Made by a program: the position numbers and the translations under genes | Shown: positions 52,422 to 63,831 of the stretch, piece after piece | Numbering within the stretch: position 1 is the first letter of the stretch | Layout of the letters: every line of letters begins with the position of its first letter | Notes under the pieces: model-generated | What the model saw: the letters and a program-made list of their open reading frames with translations, nothing else | Databases searched by the model: none | Told to the model about the DNA's origin: nothing | Assembly: GCF_000226255.1 (NCBI RefSeq) | Contig: NZ_AGFG01000033.1 | Location: forward strand, 1 to 64,000 | DNA: 64,000 bases | From: Desulfovibrio sp. A2 | GTDB taxonomy: Bacteria; Desulfobacterota; Desulfovibrionia; Desulfovibrionales; Desulfovibrionaceae | Reading direction: 5' to 3'

Positions 52422-53924
52422 CTACACGTAGGGCAGCAGAAGCACGCCCATCTCGCCGTCCTCTTCGTCCCCGTGCAGCTGTCCCAGCCGCTGCATGGCC
52501 CCGTAGATGGCCACCACGTCGCGCCCCTTGCCCCCGTTGACGCGGGCGGGGGTATCCAGCCCGCGCCGGTCGTCCGGCGCGCCGTACACGGTCAGGTCGT
52601 CCGCCCCCTCGCCGCCGCGCACTTCATTGTACGCCAGGTCGCCCTCGGCATAGTAGTCGCCCGCAAGACCCTCCACCCGCCATCCAACGGGGGAGACGCC
52701 GCCCGGCACATACTCCCCCGAAGGGCTGCGATGCCGCTTGCGGCCCAGTTCCACCACGTCGCGCCCGTCGCCGCCGTCGTAGCTGGCGAAGAACGAGGTC
52801 ACGGCGCGCAGGGTGTCGTCTCCCATCCCGCCCGCAAACTCCGTGGTATGCGCCGCCTCCACGGCAAAGGCGTCGTCGCCTTCGCCGCCATCCGCCCTGC
52901 CGCGCTCGTACAGGCCCCGAAAGGTGTCGTCGCCCGCCTCGCCCAGCATGTCCGAAACCTGAAACCGGCCGTCGAAGGTATCGTCGCCTTCGCCGCCCGC
53001 GACGCCGGAACGCAGGAATCGCCCGGTCAGCGCATCGTCGCCCGCGCCGCCCGCCACCTGCGACCAGGCCGCCAGGTCCATCTCGTAGCGGTCGTCGCCG
53101 TCTTCCCCGTCCATGACCGCGTAGTGCGCCTCGCCCTTCAGTTTGTCGTCGCCCTCGCCGCCCCGCAGCAGCGCGTGGGCCAAGGCTCCGTCCAGGGTGT
53201 CGTCGCCGGTGCCGCCAACCAGGGCCACGTGCACGCCGTTGTCGGCGCGGATCAGGTCGTCGCCTTCGCCGCCGTCGAGCAGGGCCAGCCCCTCGGTTCC
53301 CTCGGCGGCCACGCCTCGGAACACGCCGAGGATGGCGTCGTTGCCGGTGCCGCCGTCCACACCGCCGCTGCCGCCCAGCGAGATGACCACGTCGTCGCCG
53401 CCGCCCGCGTGCACCTGACGGTCGCTCAGCCGGATGAAAAAATCGTCCTCCTCGGTGCCGTCCAGGGTTTCGCCGTCGGGTGCCGCCTCCAGGCTCACCG
53501 TGCCGTCGGGATTTTCCACCACCCGGGTATCCTTCTGGATGAGGTCGGCACCCACCAGTTCACCATTGCGGCTGAACGATACGGCCCAGCCCATGGCCGT
53601 GCTGCCGTCCTGACCACGAACGATCGTGGTGCCCACCTCCACCAGCAAGCCGGATTTCGTCACGTGCGTGATGGGTTTGCCCCCCCGCATGACGTCGCCC
53701 CCGGTGACGAGGTAGCCGTAGTCTTCCTCCTGATCCTGGCGGGCACGCGAAACGTCGCCGAACTCGAACACCACGTCGGGCGTGCGGGTGGACACGGTGT
53801 CGTAGGCGTCGGTCAGGCTGCCGCGCAGGCTCACCGGCCCGGTGCCGTACCGGGCGCGGCGGGCCTCCTGCTGGCGTTGCTGCGATTCGCGCAGCAGGTA
53901 GCCGGAGATGGGGGAAAGGATCAT
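52422..53924 (-). CDS. RTX-like calcium-binding repeat protein
   Basis: A 500-residue acidic protein. From about residue 155 to 440 it has many nonapeptide-like repeats of GGxGDDxL type (DGGTGNDAIL, RGGEGDDKL, AGGEGDDTFDG, DGGEGDDAF), the calcium-binding beta-roll of haemolysin-type proteins. There is no Sec signal; such proteins normally leave by a type I secretion system reading a C-terminal signal, and the end here (GEMGVLLLPYV) is compatible, but no secretion genes are in the window. GGGG lies before ATG 53,924. No enzymatic domain is recognised in the first 150 residues. Confidence 0.82.
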   Translation of the reverse strand: MILSPISGYLLRESQQRQQEARRARYGTGPVSLRGSLTDAYDTVSTRTPDVVFEFGDVSRARQDQEEDYGYLVTGGDVMRGGKPITHVTKSGLLVEVGTTIVRGQDGSTAMGWAVSFSRNGELVGADLIQKDTRVVENPDGTVSLEAAPDGETLDGTEEDDFFIRLSDRQVHAGGGDDVVISLGGSGGVDGGTGNDAILGVFRGVAAEGTEGLALLDGGEGDDLIRADNGVHVALVGGTGDDTLDGALAHALLRGGEGDDKLKGEAHYAVMDGEDGDDRYEMDLAAWSQVAGGAGDDALTGRFLRSGVAGGEGDDTFDGRFQVSDMLGEAGDDTFRGLYERGRADGGEGDDAFAVEAAHTTEFAGGMGDDTLRAVTSFFASYDGGDGRDVVELGRKRHRSPSGEYVPGGVSPVGWRVEGLAGDYYAEGDLAYNEVRGGEGADDLTVYGAPDDRRGLDTPARVNGGKGRDVVAIYGAMQRLGQLHGDEEDGEMGVLLLPYV

Positions 53925-54009
53925 GGCGTTACCCCGTGACTGGTTGCCGTCACAAAGATATATCGGCACACCTTTACACATCTTTACACCGGATGTGGCG
54001 GCAAACAGA

Positions 54010-54038
54010 AAAACGCCGCCCCGGCGAACCGGAGCGGC
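54010..54038 (-). terminator. Terminator of tyrS
   Basis: On the minus strand GCCGCTCCGG (54,038-54,029) pairs with CCGGGGCGGC (54,024-54,015) with one mismatch around a four-base loop, followed by GTTTTTC. It lies between tyrS and the RTX gene. Confidence 0.75.
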
Positions 54039-54117
54039 TGAAGAGGGCATGGGAATATCTGTAAATGAGTTGCGTTGCGGCGTGACCGCAAAAACGCCGG
54101 AGACCGGAATCCGGATA

Positions 54118-55317
54118 CTACCCCGTCACGGTCAGGCGCAAAAAGCGCTTCTTGCCCAGCTTGACCACGTAGCTGCCGGGGGCCAGCGGGGCCATGGCGT
54201 CGTCGCAGCGCACCCCGTCCACGGACAGCGCGCCTTCCTTGATCAGCCGCTTGGCCTCGCCGCGCGACTTGACCAGGCCCGCTGCTTCCAGGAACACCGG
54301 CGGGGTGCTGTCTTCCCCCTGGGCGCAGGCGTGTTCGGGCGCGTCGTCGGGCACGCCGCCGCCGGCGAACACGGCGTTGAAGCCCTGGCGGGCTTCGGCG
54401 GCCTTGTCCTCGCCGTGGTAGCGGGCGGTGATCTCGAAGGCCAGGTCTTCCTTCACCGCCTTGGGGTGCGCCTCACCGGCCTGCACGCGGCGCTTCATGT
54501 CCGCGATGTCTTCCAGCGAACGGGCGGAAATGAGTTCGTAGTAGCGCCACATGAGGTCGTCGGACACGGACATGATCTTGCCGAACATGTCGGACGGCGG
54601 CTCGTCGATGCCCACGTAGTTGCCGAGGGACTTCGACATCTTCTTCACGCCGTCCAGCCCTTCCAGGATGGGCACGGTAAGGATGCACTGCGGCTCTTGC
54701 CCGTACTGCGACTGGAGCGTGCGGCCCATGAGCAGGTTGAACTTCTGGTCGGTGCCGCCCAGTTCCACGTCGGCGCGCAGGGCCACGGAATCGTACCCCT
54801 GCACCAGCGGGTACAGGAATTCGTGGATGGCGATGGGCCGCCCCTCGCGGTAGCGCTTTTCGAAGTCGTCACGCTCCAGCATGCGGGCCACGGTGTAGCG
54901 CGAGGTAAGGCGCACGAAGTCGGCGGCGGAGAAGGCGTTCATCCAGCGCGAGTTGAAATCGATTTCGGTCTTTTCCGGGTCCAGGATCTTGAAGACCTGC
55001 TTCTTGTAGGTCTCGGCGTTTTCCATGATCTGTTCCGGCGTCAGCGGCGGGCGGGTGTCCGAACGGCCCGAAGGGTCGCCGATCTGGCCCGTGAAGTCGC
55101 CGATCAGGAAGATGACGGTGTGGCCCAGCTCCTGAAAATGGCGCAGCTTGTGGATGAGCACCGTGTGGCCCAGGTGCAGGTCCGGCGCGGTGGGGTCGAA
55201 GCCCGCCTTGACGCGCAGCGGCGCGCCGCGCGCGATCTTCTTGCGCAGTTCGGCCTCGTCGATGAGCTCGGCCATGCCGCGCTTGATGCGTTCCAACTGG
55301 GTGTCGATGTCGATCAT
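54118..55317 (-). CDS. tyrS: Tyrosyl-tRNA synthetase
   Basis: A 399-residue class I synthetase charging tRNA-Tyr. HIGH-type motif HLGH (48-51, within [11 protein letters not shown]), the tyrosine pocket ([20 protein letters not shown] then DQKFNLL), the KMSKS loop ([11 protein letters not shown], about 223) and a C-terminal S4-like RNA-binding domain ([18 protein letters not shown]) are all present. It is of the TyrRS type lacking a long C-terminal extension. ATG 55,317 is used with GAGGGG upstream. Confidence 0.95.
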   Translation of the reverse strand: MIDIDTQLERIKRGMAELIDEAELRKKIARGAPLRVKAGFDPTAPDLHLGHTVLIHKLRHFQELGHTVIFLIGDFTGQIGDPSGRSDTRPPLTPEQIMENAETYKKQVFKILDPEKTEIDFNSRWMNAFSAADFVRLTSRYTVARMLERDDFEKRYREGRPIAIHEFLYPLVQGYDSVALRADVELGGTDQKFNLLMGRTLQSQYGQEPQCILTVPILEGLDGVKKMSKSLGNYVGIDEPPSDMFGKIMSVSDDLMWRYYELISARSLEDIADMKRRVQAGEAHPKAVKEDLAFEITARYHGEDKAAEARQGFNAVFAGGGVPDDAPEHACAQGEDSTPPVFLEAAGLVKSRGEAKRLIKEGALSVDGVRCDDAMAPLAPGSYVVKLGKKRFLRLTVTG

Positions 55318-55446
55318 GGTCTGCAACCCCTCTGCATGGTATCGGGACGGTCTTCCAGAGATGGCGGGTGGTGTCAACCCGATTGGGGCCGCCAGCCCGC
55401 AGGGGCAGCGCGGGGTCCGCGCCGCACCGCCGCGGCGGGCACGGGC

Positions 55447-56319
55447 TCAGTCGGGCAGGACAGGCCCCGCCACGGCGGGTTCATTGACCACGGCGGACTG
55501 TTCCGCCGCCGGGCAGGCAACGCGCAGCGCGCGGATGGAGCGCGCCTTGCCGGTAACCTCGTCCACGTCCAGCAGCACGCCATTCAGCGAGCCGCGCCCC
55601 GTGGCCGGGCGAAAGCGCTGCGGCAGCCGGGTCAGAAAGCGGTCCACGATGACCTTGTGGTCCATGCCCAGCACCGAGGCCTCCACCCCGCACATGCCCG
55701 CGTCGGTGAGGTAGGCGGCGCCGCCGGGCAGCAGCATGGCGTCGGCGGTCTGCACGTGGGTGTGCGTGCCGATGACCGCGCTGACCCGGCCATCCAGGAA
55801 CCAGCCCAGGGCCTTCTTTTCGCTGGTGGCCTCGGCGTGGAAATCGACGATGCGGACTGCAGGGGCGGGGGAACCGCCAGTTGCGCCGCCATCCGCCGCC
55901 TCCAATTGCGCCAGCAGGGTTTCCGCCACGCGGAAGGGGCAGTCCAGCGGGTCCATGTAGGTGGTGCCGCACAGGTTCAGCACGGCCAGCCGCGCGCCGC
56001 CCGGCAGATCGTACACGCCAAGGCCGCGCCCCGGCGCGCCCGCCGGGTAGTTGGCGGGCCGCAGCAGGCGCGGCTCCTTGTCCAGCGGGCCGTACAGGTC
56101 GCGGTGCTTCCAGACGTGGTTGCCGGTGGTCAGGATGTCGATGCCCATGCCCAAAAGCTCGCGCAGGGTTTCCGCCGTCAGGCCGATGCCGCCCGAGGCG
56201 TTTTCGCCATTGGCGATGACCACGTCGGGCGCGTGCTCGCGCCGCAGGGCGGGCAGCAGTTCCTTCAGGGCCTGCCTGCCCGGCTTGCCCACGATGTCAC
56301 CGAAAAAGAGGATGCGCAT
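55447..56319 (-). CDS. YmdB-like metallophosphoesterase
   Basis: A 290-residue metallophosphoesterase of the TIGR00282/YmdB family: MRILFFGDIVGKPGR (Asp8), NGENASGG (about 37-44), TTGNHVWKHRD (about 64-74), IVDFHAEATSEKKALGW and IGTHTHVQTAD give the full di-metal site. B. subtilis YmdB has cyclic-nucleotide phosphodiesterase activity and affects biofilm and motility decisions; in this organism the role is unknown. The 129-base gap to tyrS on the same strand allows co-transcription. Confidence 0.9.
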   Translation of the reverse strand: MRILFFGDIVGKPGRQALKELLPALRREHAPDVVIANGENASGGIGLTAETLRELLGMGIDILTTGNHVWKHRDLYGPLDKEPRLLRPANYPAGAPGRGLGVYDLPGGARLAVLNLCGTTYMDPLDCPFRVAETLLAQLEAADGGATGGSPAPAVRIVDFHAEATSEKKALGWFLDGRVSAVIGTHTHVQTADAMLLPGGAAYLTDAGMCGVEASVLGMDHKVIVDRFLTRLPQRFRPATGRGSLNGVLLDVDEVTGKARSIRALRVACPAAEQSAVVNEPAVAGPVLPD

Positions 56320-56421
56320 GGTTTGGTTGTTCCGTGTGCTGTGTAACGACCAACGCGGAAATTTTCGTTTCCGGCAAGGATGCGCCCCTGACGCCGCCGA
56401 AAGCGAAAAGGCCGCGTTGGA

Positions 56422-57699
56422 TCAGATGAGATACGCGTCGTGTTCGCTGCCCGCGACAAGCCCCTCGGCCCGCGCGGGTATGCGCAGCACCGCGTCCGCC
56501 CCGGTAAGGGTGCGCAGCAGGCCCGACTTGCCCAGCAGCGGCACGGCCAGCGGCGGTCCGCCATCCCCCGGCCCGGTGCGGTCGGCAGGCATGATGCGCA
56601 CCCGCACCCAGTCCTCGCGCCCCTGCCGCGAAGCCACGTTGCGCGCCAGGCGCACCCGGCGCGCGGGCCACAGCGAACGGTCGAAGGCGTCCGCCCGGCC
56701 GGAAAGATGGTGCAGGAAGGGCACCCCCAGCACGAACATGACCACCTGGGCCGAGGTCACCTGCCCCGGCAGGCCCCACACCGCGCGGCAGCCGCCGTCC
56801 TCTCCACGCACCCGGGCAAGGATGGTCGGTTTGCCGGGGCTGATGGCAACCCCGTGGGCCAGCAGTTCCGCGCCTTCGATGCGCGACAGGGCGGCCACAG
56901 TCAGGTCGCGCACGCCCACGGAACTGCCGCCGGACAACAGCACCACGTCGGCGTCACGCAGGCCCGCGCGCAGGGCCGCCTCCAGCGCGTCCAGATGGTC
57001 GGGCACGATGCCCAGGCAGCGCGCCTCGCATCCGGCCCGGCGCACCAGCGCGGCCAGGGTGTGGCTGTTCACGTCGCGCACCTGGCCGGGCCGGGGCGTG
57101 GCCTGTGGGGCCACCAGTTCGTCGCCGGTGGAGATGATGACCACTCGCGGCGCACGGTGCACGCGCACCTCCGTGGCGCCCACGGCGGCCAGCATGCCCA
57201 CTTCCTGCGGGCGCAGCCGTGCGCCAGCCGCGAGCGCGGGTGTGCCCGCCACGGCGTCCTCGCCGCGCCGCATCACGTTCTCGCCAGGGGCCACGGCGCG
57301 GCGCATCTCGATGGTGCCGACGCCCAGGTCCTGGGTGTGCTCCACCATGATCACCGCGTCCGCCCCTTCGGGCATGACCCCGCCGGTGACGATGGCTGCG
57401 CAGCGGCCGGGCGCGACGGCGAAGGTGGCCGGGTGCTCGATGTCCACACGGCCGTCGCATTCGAGGTAGGCGGGGTTGGTTTCCGTGGTCCCGAACAGGT
57501 CGGCGGCGCGCACGGCGTAGCCGTCCATGCCCGCGCGGTCGGTAAGGGGCAGGTCTTCGGGGGCGATGACGTCCCCGGCCAGCACCCGGCCATCGGCGCG
57601 GTGCAGGTCCACGGTTTCCGGCCCCAGCGGAGGGAAGGCGCGCAACAGTTCCGTGAACGCCTCCACCGAAAGGACGTTGAAAAAGCCGGTCATGGTCAC
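56422..57699 (-). CDS. moeA: Molybdopterin molybdenumtransferase MoeA
   Basis: A 425-residue MoeA, inserting molybdate into adenylylated molybdopterin. Domains follow the MoeA order: N-terminal LPLTDRAGMDGYAVRAADLF, then VTGGVMPEGADAVIMVEHTQ, the MoCF domain with IISTGDELVAP and LSGGSSVGVRD, then the C-terminal beta-barrel. Start is GTG 57,699, which AGGAA fits best; ATG 57,693 is six bases further. Partner of the MogA-type gene at 30.2 kb; sulfate reducers need the cofactor for formate dehydrogenases. Confidence 0.92.
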   Translation of the reverse strand: MTMTGFFNVLSVEAFTELLRAFPPLGPETVDLHRADGRVLAGDVIAPEDLPLTDRAGMDGYAVRAADLFGTTETNPAYLECDGRVDIEHPATFAVAPGRCAAIVTGGVMPEGADAVIMVEHTQDLGVGTIEMRRAVAPGENVMRRGEDAVAGTPALAAGARLRPQEVGMLAAVGATEVRVHRAPRVVIISTGDELVAPQATPRPGQVRDVNSHTLAALVRRAGCEARCLGIVPDHLDALEAALRAGLRDADVVLLSGGSSVGVRDLTVAALSRIEGAELLAHGVAISPGKPTILARVRGEDGGCRAVWGLPGQVTSAQVVMFVLGVPFLHHLSGRADAFDRSLWPARRVRLARNVASRQGREDWVRVRIMPADRTGPGDGGPPLAVPLLGKSGLLRTLTGADAVLRIPARAEGLVAGSEHDAYLI

Positions 57700-57860
57700 G
57701 GGTGATTCCTTTTCCTGTCACGCGCGAGGCAACGCGTGGAGTGGGCCGCATGGCCGCACCGCCCCCAACGGCGACGCAAGCCCGGCGCGAACACCTCTCC
57801 TACCCCGCACGGGCGCTGCGGGCAAGGGAGCCGTCCCGCGCAAGAATGCTGCCTGAACCA

Positions 57861-57889
57861 TTGACACGGCTTTCATGAAATACTACACA
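57861..57889 (+). promoter_or_regulatory. Sigma70-type promoter
   Basis: TTGACA (57,861-57,866), 17-bp spacer, TACACA (57,884-57,889), pointing to the EamA transporter 250 bp downstream. The long leader that results carries the structures at 57,898-57,997. Confidence 0.65.
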
Positions 57890-57897
57890 TGCGACAT

Positions 57898-57997
57898 ACG
57901 ATTTATAAAATCGTGTCACCGCCTACACGGTGTGCTTCCGCAAGACGCAACGCATCCCTCCCGCCTGCGCCCCCGTCGTCCCCGCCGACGGGGGCGC
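57898..57997 (+). promoter_or_regulatory. Palindrome and hairpin in the leader of the EamA transporter
   Basis: ACGATTTATAAAATCGT (57,898-57,914) is a perfect 7-bp dyad with 3-bp centre right at the expected transcription start, a good repressor site. Further down, 57,967-57,978 and 57,986-57,997 form a perfect 12-bp G/C stem with a seven-base loop and no T-run. The remainder of the 444-base spacer 57,700-58,143 shows nothing else. Confidence 0.55.
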
Positions 57998-58143
57998 GCT
58001 GCGTTAAGAAACGGTGCGGAAGCTCTGCCGCCTCAAGTGCTGCGCCCCACGCCGCCCGTCAGCCAGCCTTCAGCCAGCGCCCGCTTGACACCCCCACGCC
58101 CCCGGCGTAGGCAGGATGCTCCCCATTTCCGGAGCACACACTC

Positions 58144-59046
58144 ATGTACGCATCCCCCATCACCGGGGGCGGTGCCACGCGCGGCGTCCTGCTGGCGCTG
58201 GCGGCCACCGTCATCTGGTCCGGCAACTTCATCGTGGCGCGCGCGCTGGCCGACAGCATGCCGCCGGTGTCCGTCTCGTTCGCCCGGTGGCTGGTGGCCA
58301 CCTGCGCGCTGCTGCCCTTCGGCATCGGTCCGCTGCGGCGCGAATGGCCCGCCGTGCGCGCCCATCTGCCCTACTTCGTGGCGACCGGCTTCGTGGGCGT
58401 CTCGGTGTTCAACACGTTCATCTACGTGGCCGGACGCACCACCGCCGCGCTGAACATGGCGCTCATCGCCACCTCGTCGCCCATCTTCATCATCCTGTTC
58501 TCGCGGCTGTTCCTGGGCGAGGCCGTGACCGCCCGCCGCCTAGCCGGGCTGGCCACGGCGGTTTGTGGCATCGTGGTGCTGGTGACGCGGGGCGACCTGG
58601 CCCGGCTGGCCACGCTCACCTTCACCAGCGGCGACCTGTGGATGGTGGCCGCCTCCATGCTGTTCGCGGGGTATTCGGTGCTGGTGCGCAAGCGCCCGGC
58701 GGGCGTGGGGCAGACCACGTTTCTCATGGCCACCTTCATTCCGGGGCTGCTGTGCATCGTGCCCATGCTGGCGTGGGAGCTTTCCACCGGGGCGGTGCCC
58801 GTGTTCACCCCCCAGGCCGTGATCGGGGTTGTGTACATCGGGCTGGGGGCGTCGCTCGTCGCCTACCGCTGCTGGAACCTGGCCATCGCGGCCATTGGCC
58901 CCAGCCGTTCGGCGCTGATCTATTATTCGCTGCCCGCGTTCAGCGGGCTGGAGGCGCTGGTGCTGCTGGGCGAACCGGTGACGCCCGCCCACTTCGTGAG
59001 CGGCGCGCTGATCCTTGGCGGCATTCTGGTGGCCACGCGGGAGTGA
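58144..59046 (+). CDS. EamA/DMT-superfamily transporter
   Basis: A 300-residue inner-membrane protein with ten hydrophobic segments in two EamA repeats: LLALAATVIWSGNFIVARAL (about 16-35) to FSRLFLGEAVTARRLAG, and LWMVAASMLFAGYSVLVRKR to GLEALVLLGEPVTPAHF. A predicted exporter of an unknown metabolite, with length typical for the family. It is unrelated in detail to the AraC-linked exporter at 5.2 kb. It has its own promoter and palindromic operator candidate. Confidence 0.88.
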   Translation: MYASPITGGGATRGVLLALAATVIWSGNFIVARALADSMPPVSVSFARWLVATCALLPFGIGPLRREWPAVRAHLPYFVATGFVGVSVFNTFIYVAGRTTAALNMALIATSSPIFIILFSRLFLGEAVTARRLAGLATAVCGIVVLVTRGDLARLATLTFTSGDLWMVAASMLFAGYSVLVRKRPAGVGQTTFLMATFIPGLLCIVPMLAWELSTGAVPVFTPQAVIGVVYIGLGASLVAYRCWNLAIAAIGPSRSALIYYSLPAFSGLEALVLLGEPVTPAHFVSGALILGGILVATRE

Positions 59047-59063
59047 GGTTCACGCCCCGCCAA

Positions 59064-59352
59064 GGGCTGTTTCTGAATGAGAATTTTCGTTCGTTGGCAA
59101 GGAAAACGAGCCTGCCATGAGGGAGTATGCCTCAGCCGTTTGGCGAGCGCGTAGCGCGAGTCTTACGGATAGCGACCGCAAAGCGTACTCTTTTCGTATT
59201 CGACCGAGCCTTAACCGTTAGGTGAGCTTGCGAACCTTACGGATAAGGACAGCAGGGCTATGGCAGGCGAAGTTTGACCGCGTTGCACACGATGCCCGTA
59301 AGGCTCGCAAGCTCGCCTAACGGGCACGCTCCGCGCCCTTCGGGTCGGTCAG
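59064..59352. repeat. Array of dispersed palindromic repeats
   Basis: The 338-base spacer 59,047-59,384 holds no gene. It carries GAGAATTTTCGTTCGTTGGCAAGGA-type sequence (59,080-59,103, related to 56,357-56,382), CCGTTTGGCGAGCG...GAGTCTTACGGA (59,133-59,170), CGTACTCTTTTCGTA, a second CGTTAGGTGAGC...CTTACGGATA unit (59,215-59,245), and GATGCCCGTAAGG... to CCTTCGGGTCGGTCAG (59,289-59,351), which matches 34,961-35,030. Confidence 0.7.
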
Positions 59353-59384
59353 CCAACGGGCGAAAAGACAATTCAGACACAGCC

Positions 59385-60931
<1,547 letters not shown>

Positions 60932-60935
<4 letters not shown>

Positions 60936-63619
60936 TCCTCCCGTGGTGCTGTGTCCGTGCCGGTTCGGGCCCCCGTCCGCGAACCCGGCGCCGTAGCGGT
61001 CCGGGCATTGGCCGACGCCTGCGGGCCGAACGGCGGGGCCAGCGGCACGGGCCCGGCGGGCGGGGTGGGACAGGCAGCCCCCACCACCGGCAGGCGCACC
61101 GTGAATTCCGCCCCGCCAAGCTCGGCGCTGTCGCCCGCCGCCACGCTGCCGCCCGCATCCACCACAAGGCCGTAAACCACGGCAAGGCCAAGGCCGGTGC
61201 CCATCTCCTTGGTGGTGAAGAAGGGGTCGAACACATCCTTGCGCAGGTGGTCGGGTACGCCGCTACCGGAATCGGCCACGGTGGCCACCACCTCGCCGGG
61301 GTTTTCGCCCCGGCGCACGCGGATGCGCACCCTGCCTTCGCCCGATGCGGGCAACGCGTCCAGCGCGTTGAGCACGAGGTTACTGAAAATCTGTTCCAGC
61401 GCCTGTTCGCCCGCCGTCACCGGGGGCAGGTCCGGCTCCGTTTCCGCCGTGACCGTGGCGAATTTCTTGGCGGCCTGCACCCCGAAGACCTCCGCCACCG
61501 ACCGGGCCACCCGGGCGATGTCCGCGGGGGCGCTCCCGGCGGCCTTGGGCCGGGCGAAGTTCAGCAGGTCGCGCAGCACGCGCTGGGCCTGCCGGGTGTG
61601 CCGCAATATCACGTCCAGGTCCGCCTGCTGCTGGGCATCGCCCGTGTTGCGGCGCAACAGTTCGGCGTAGCACAGGATGACCCCCAGGGGGTTGTTGATC
61701 TCGTGGGCCAAGCCCGCGGCCAGCTTGCCCACGGTGACCATCTTCTCGCTTTGGCTGACCTGCGCGAACATGCGCTTTTCCAGCGTGGTTTCGCGCACGT
61801 AGACCGCCGCGCGGCCCGGCTCGTCCTCTCCCCGCGCCAGCGGGTACAGGTTGACCATGAACGAACGGCCGCCGGGCAGCACCACCTCGCGCGATTCCGC
61901 GCCCACTGCCGGGCCGGGCATGCCCGCGCCCGTGCGTCCCGTGCCCGCCACGTCCCGAGCCTCGCCGCCGACCGGATACGCGCCCATGGAACCAGCGCCG
62001 CCGGGATTGTCGTCAGGCCCCCCGCCATCACCGCCGCGCAGGGCGGCCAGTAGGTCGCCGGAGGGCGCGGAACCGCCGGAAAGTTCCAGCGACAAACGCC
62101 GCGCGCCCTCGTTGGCGATGATCACCGAACCGGAGCCATCCACCAGCGCCAGCGGATCGCGAATGCCCTCGAACACCGATTGCAGCACGTCCATGTGACG
62201 CACCAGCCGGTCCAGGGCGGACAGGTTTTCGGCCACGGTGCCAAGCTGCCGCCCCAGCGCGGCCAGCACGTCCAGGTTCTGGCGCGCCGCGTCGTCGGCG
62301 TCGTCCCATTCCAGGCACAGCAGCCCTTCCGCCGCGCCCGCCTGCGCTTCCACCGGAACGAAGACGCAGGCCCCGCGCAGCAGGGCGCAGCCGCCGGTCA
62401 GCACGTCGGCCAGGGGCTCGGGCAGGTCGGGCCGCCGGTCGCGCTCCGGCCAGGCGTAGAAGTTGTGCGAGGCAAAGGTGCACACGTAGGCGATGCGCCG
62501 CGCGCCGAAGCGCCGGGCGATCTGCGGCAGGGCGTAGCGCCACAGCTTGTCGCGGGTGCGCAGGCCGCGCATGTCCTCGAACAGCTTCACGAACAAGTCC
62601 ACGTCGGCGCGGCGCTCGCCTGCCTCGCGCGAAAGCTCGGCGGTGCGCTCGTCCACCATCTGGCGCAGGTTGTCGGCGTAGCTTTGCAGGCGTGCACGTG
62701 CGTCGGCCAGGTGGTGGGCCACCTGCTCGATGCCGTCCACCAGTTCCTCGATCTCGTCGCCTTGCTCCAGCCGCGCAATGAGCGCCGCGGGTCTGTCGCC
62801 CCCGCCCTCTCCATCTGGCCCATCGCCTCCGTCCACGCCATCGGCCCCGTCTCCGAGGGTGCGGCGGAACACCCCGGTCAGGCGGCGCAGGTTGCGCACC
62901 ACCAGCACGCGGAACACCACGTTGGCGGAAGAAAAAAAGATCAGCGCGCACACGATGAGAAAGGCGAAATAGGTGGAGATGGACTGACGCAGGTGCGACA
63001 CCGCGTCGGAAACGGGCACCCCCACGTAGTCCAGGCCGACCACGGCATCCAGTTTCTGGCCAAACCCCCTGTTCCCGTACATCTCCACCAGTTGCGGGGG
63101 CGCGTCAGCGGGATCGCCGTGGCAGGTCATGCACTGTTCGGAAAAGGCCACCGGCCGGGCTATGACGTAGTACTGCTGGCCGTTCACCGTGTCGTAGCCG
63201 GTCCACAGCGACTGTTCCGGGTGCAGGCGGAAATGGCTGATCAGCCCCCGCTCGTGGGGGGTGGCCTCGAAGTCCGGATTGCGCGCGCCCATGGCCACGC
63301 GGCGGTAGATGTGGCCCGCGCCGTCGCTGTCCATGCGGTCCATGACCTGGCGCGAGATGTACGACGAGGACATGGCCTCGATGATGAACTCGCCGGGGTG
63401 GGTTTGCAGCATGCGCGGGCGCAAGGCCTCGCGCACGAAGCCCTGGATGGCGTCTATCTGCGAGAACACCAGCCGGGCCTTGGCATGCACCTCCTCTTCC
63501 AGCACCGTGCGCAGGTGCATGTACAGCACCGTGGCGAACAGCCCGCCCAGGCCGATGACCGCCACGGCCAGACCGGCAAGGAACTTGTGTTGCAGGGTGT
63601 GCGGTTTTGGAATGTACAT
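60932..63619 (-). CDS. Membrane sensor histidine kinase with c-type haem motif
   Basis: An 895-residue kinase. Membrane helices at about 14-34 and 217-240 enclose a periplasmic DUF3365/Tll0287-like domain containing QCMTCHGDP (Cys163, Cys166, His167), a CxxCH haem c attachment site. A HAMP-like region with an Asp/Gly insertion follows, then GAF-like (about 345-470) and PAS-like (about 475-615) domains, HisKA with His639 in LAAGLAHEINNPLG and a HATPase (NLVLNALDAL, DSGSGVPDHL, GTGLGLAVVYG). Likely senses redox or a gas through haem and phosphorylates the overlapping sigma54 regulator. The last ~50 residues are Pro/Ala/Thr-rich. Confidence 0.93.
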
Positions 63620-63733
63620 GCGCGGGGAACGGCCGAAGACTCCGGCCGCCTCGTTGAAAGATGGGATGGGGGCAGCCTAGTCGCCGCAATGGTCCCCGTC
63701 AAGGAACCCCGAGCCGGGCACCCCAGTCACCCC

Positions 63734-63775
63734 GGTCACCACGGGCACCACGGTCACCACGGGCACCACGGTCAC
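63734..63775 (+). repeat. Tandem 18-bp repeat
   Basis: Two exact copies of GGTCACCACGGGCACCAC (63,734-63,751 and 63,752-63,769) and a partial third, themselves made of 9-base units, in the spacer upstream of the kinase gene. Nothing else is seen in 63,620-63,831. Confidence 0.8.
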
Positions 63776-63831
63776 GCGGGACAGCCTGTGCCCCGGAGCG
63801 GAGCACGCGAATGGCGCTCCGCACCCGGCCA

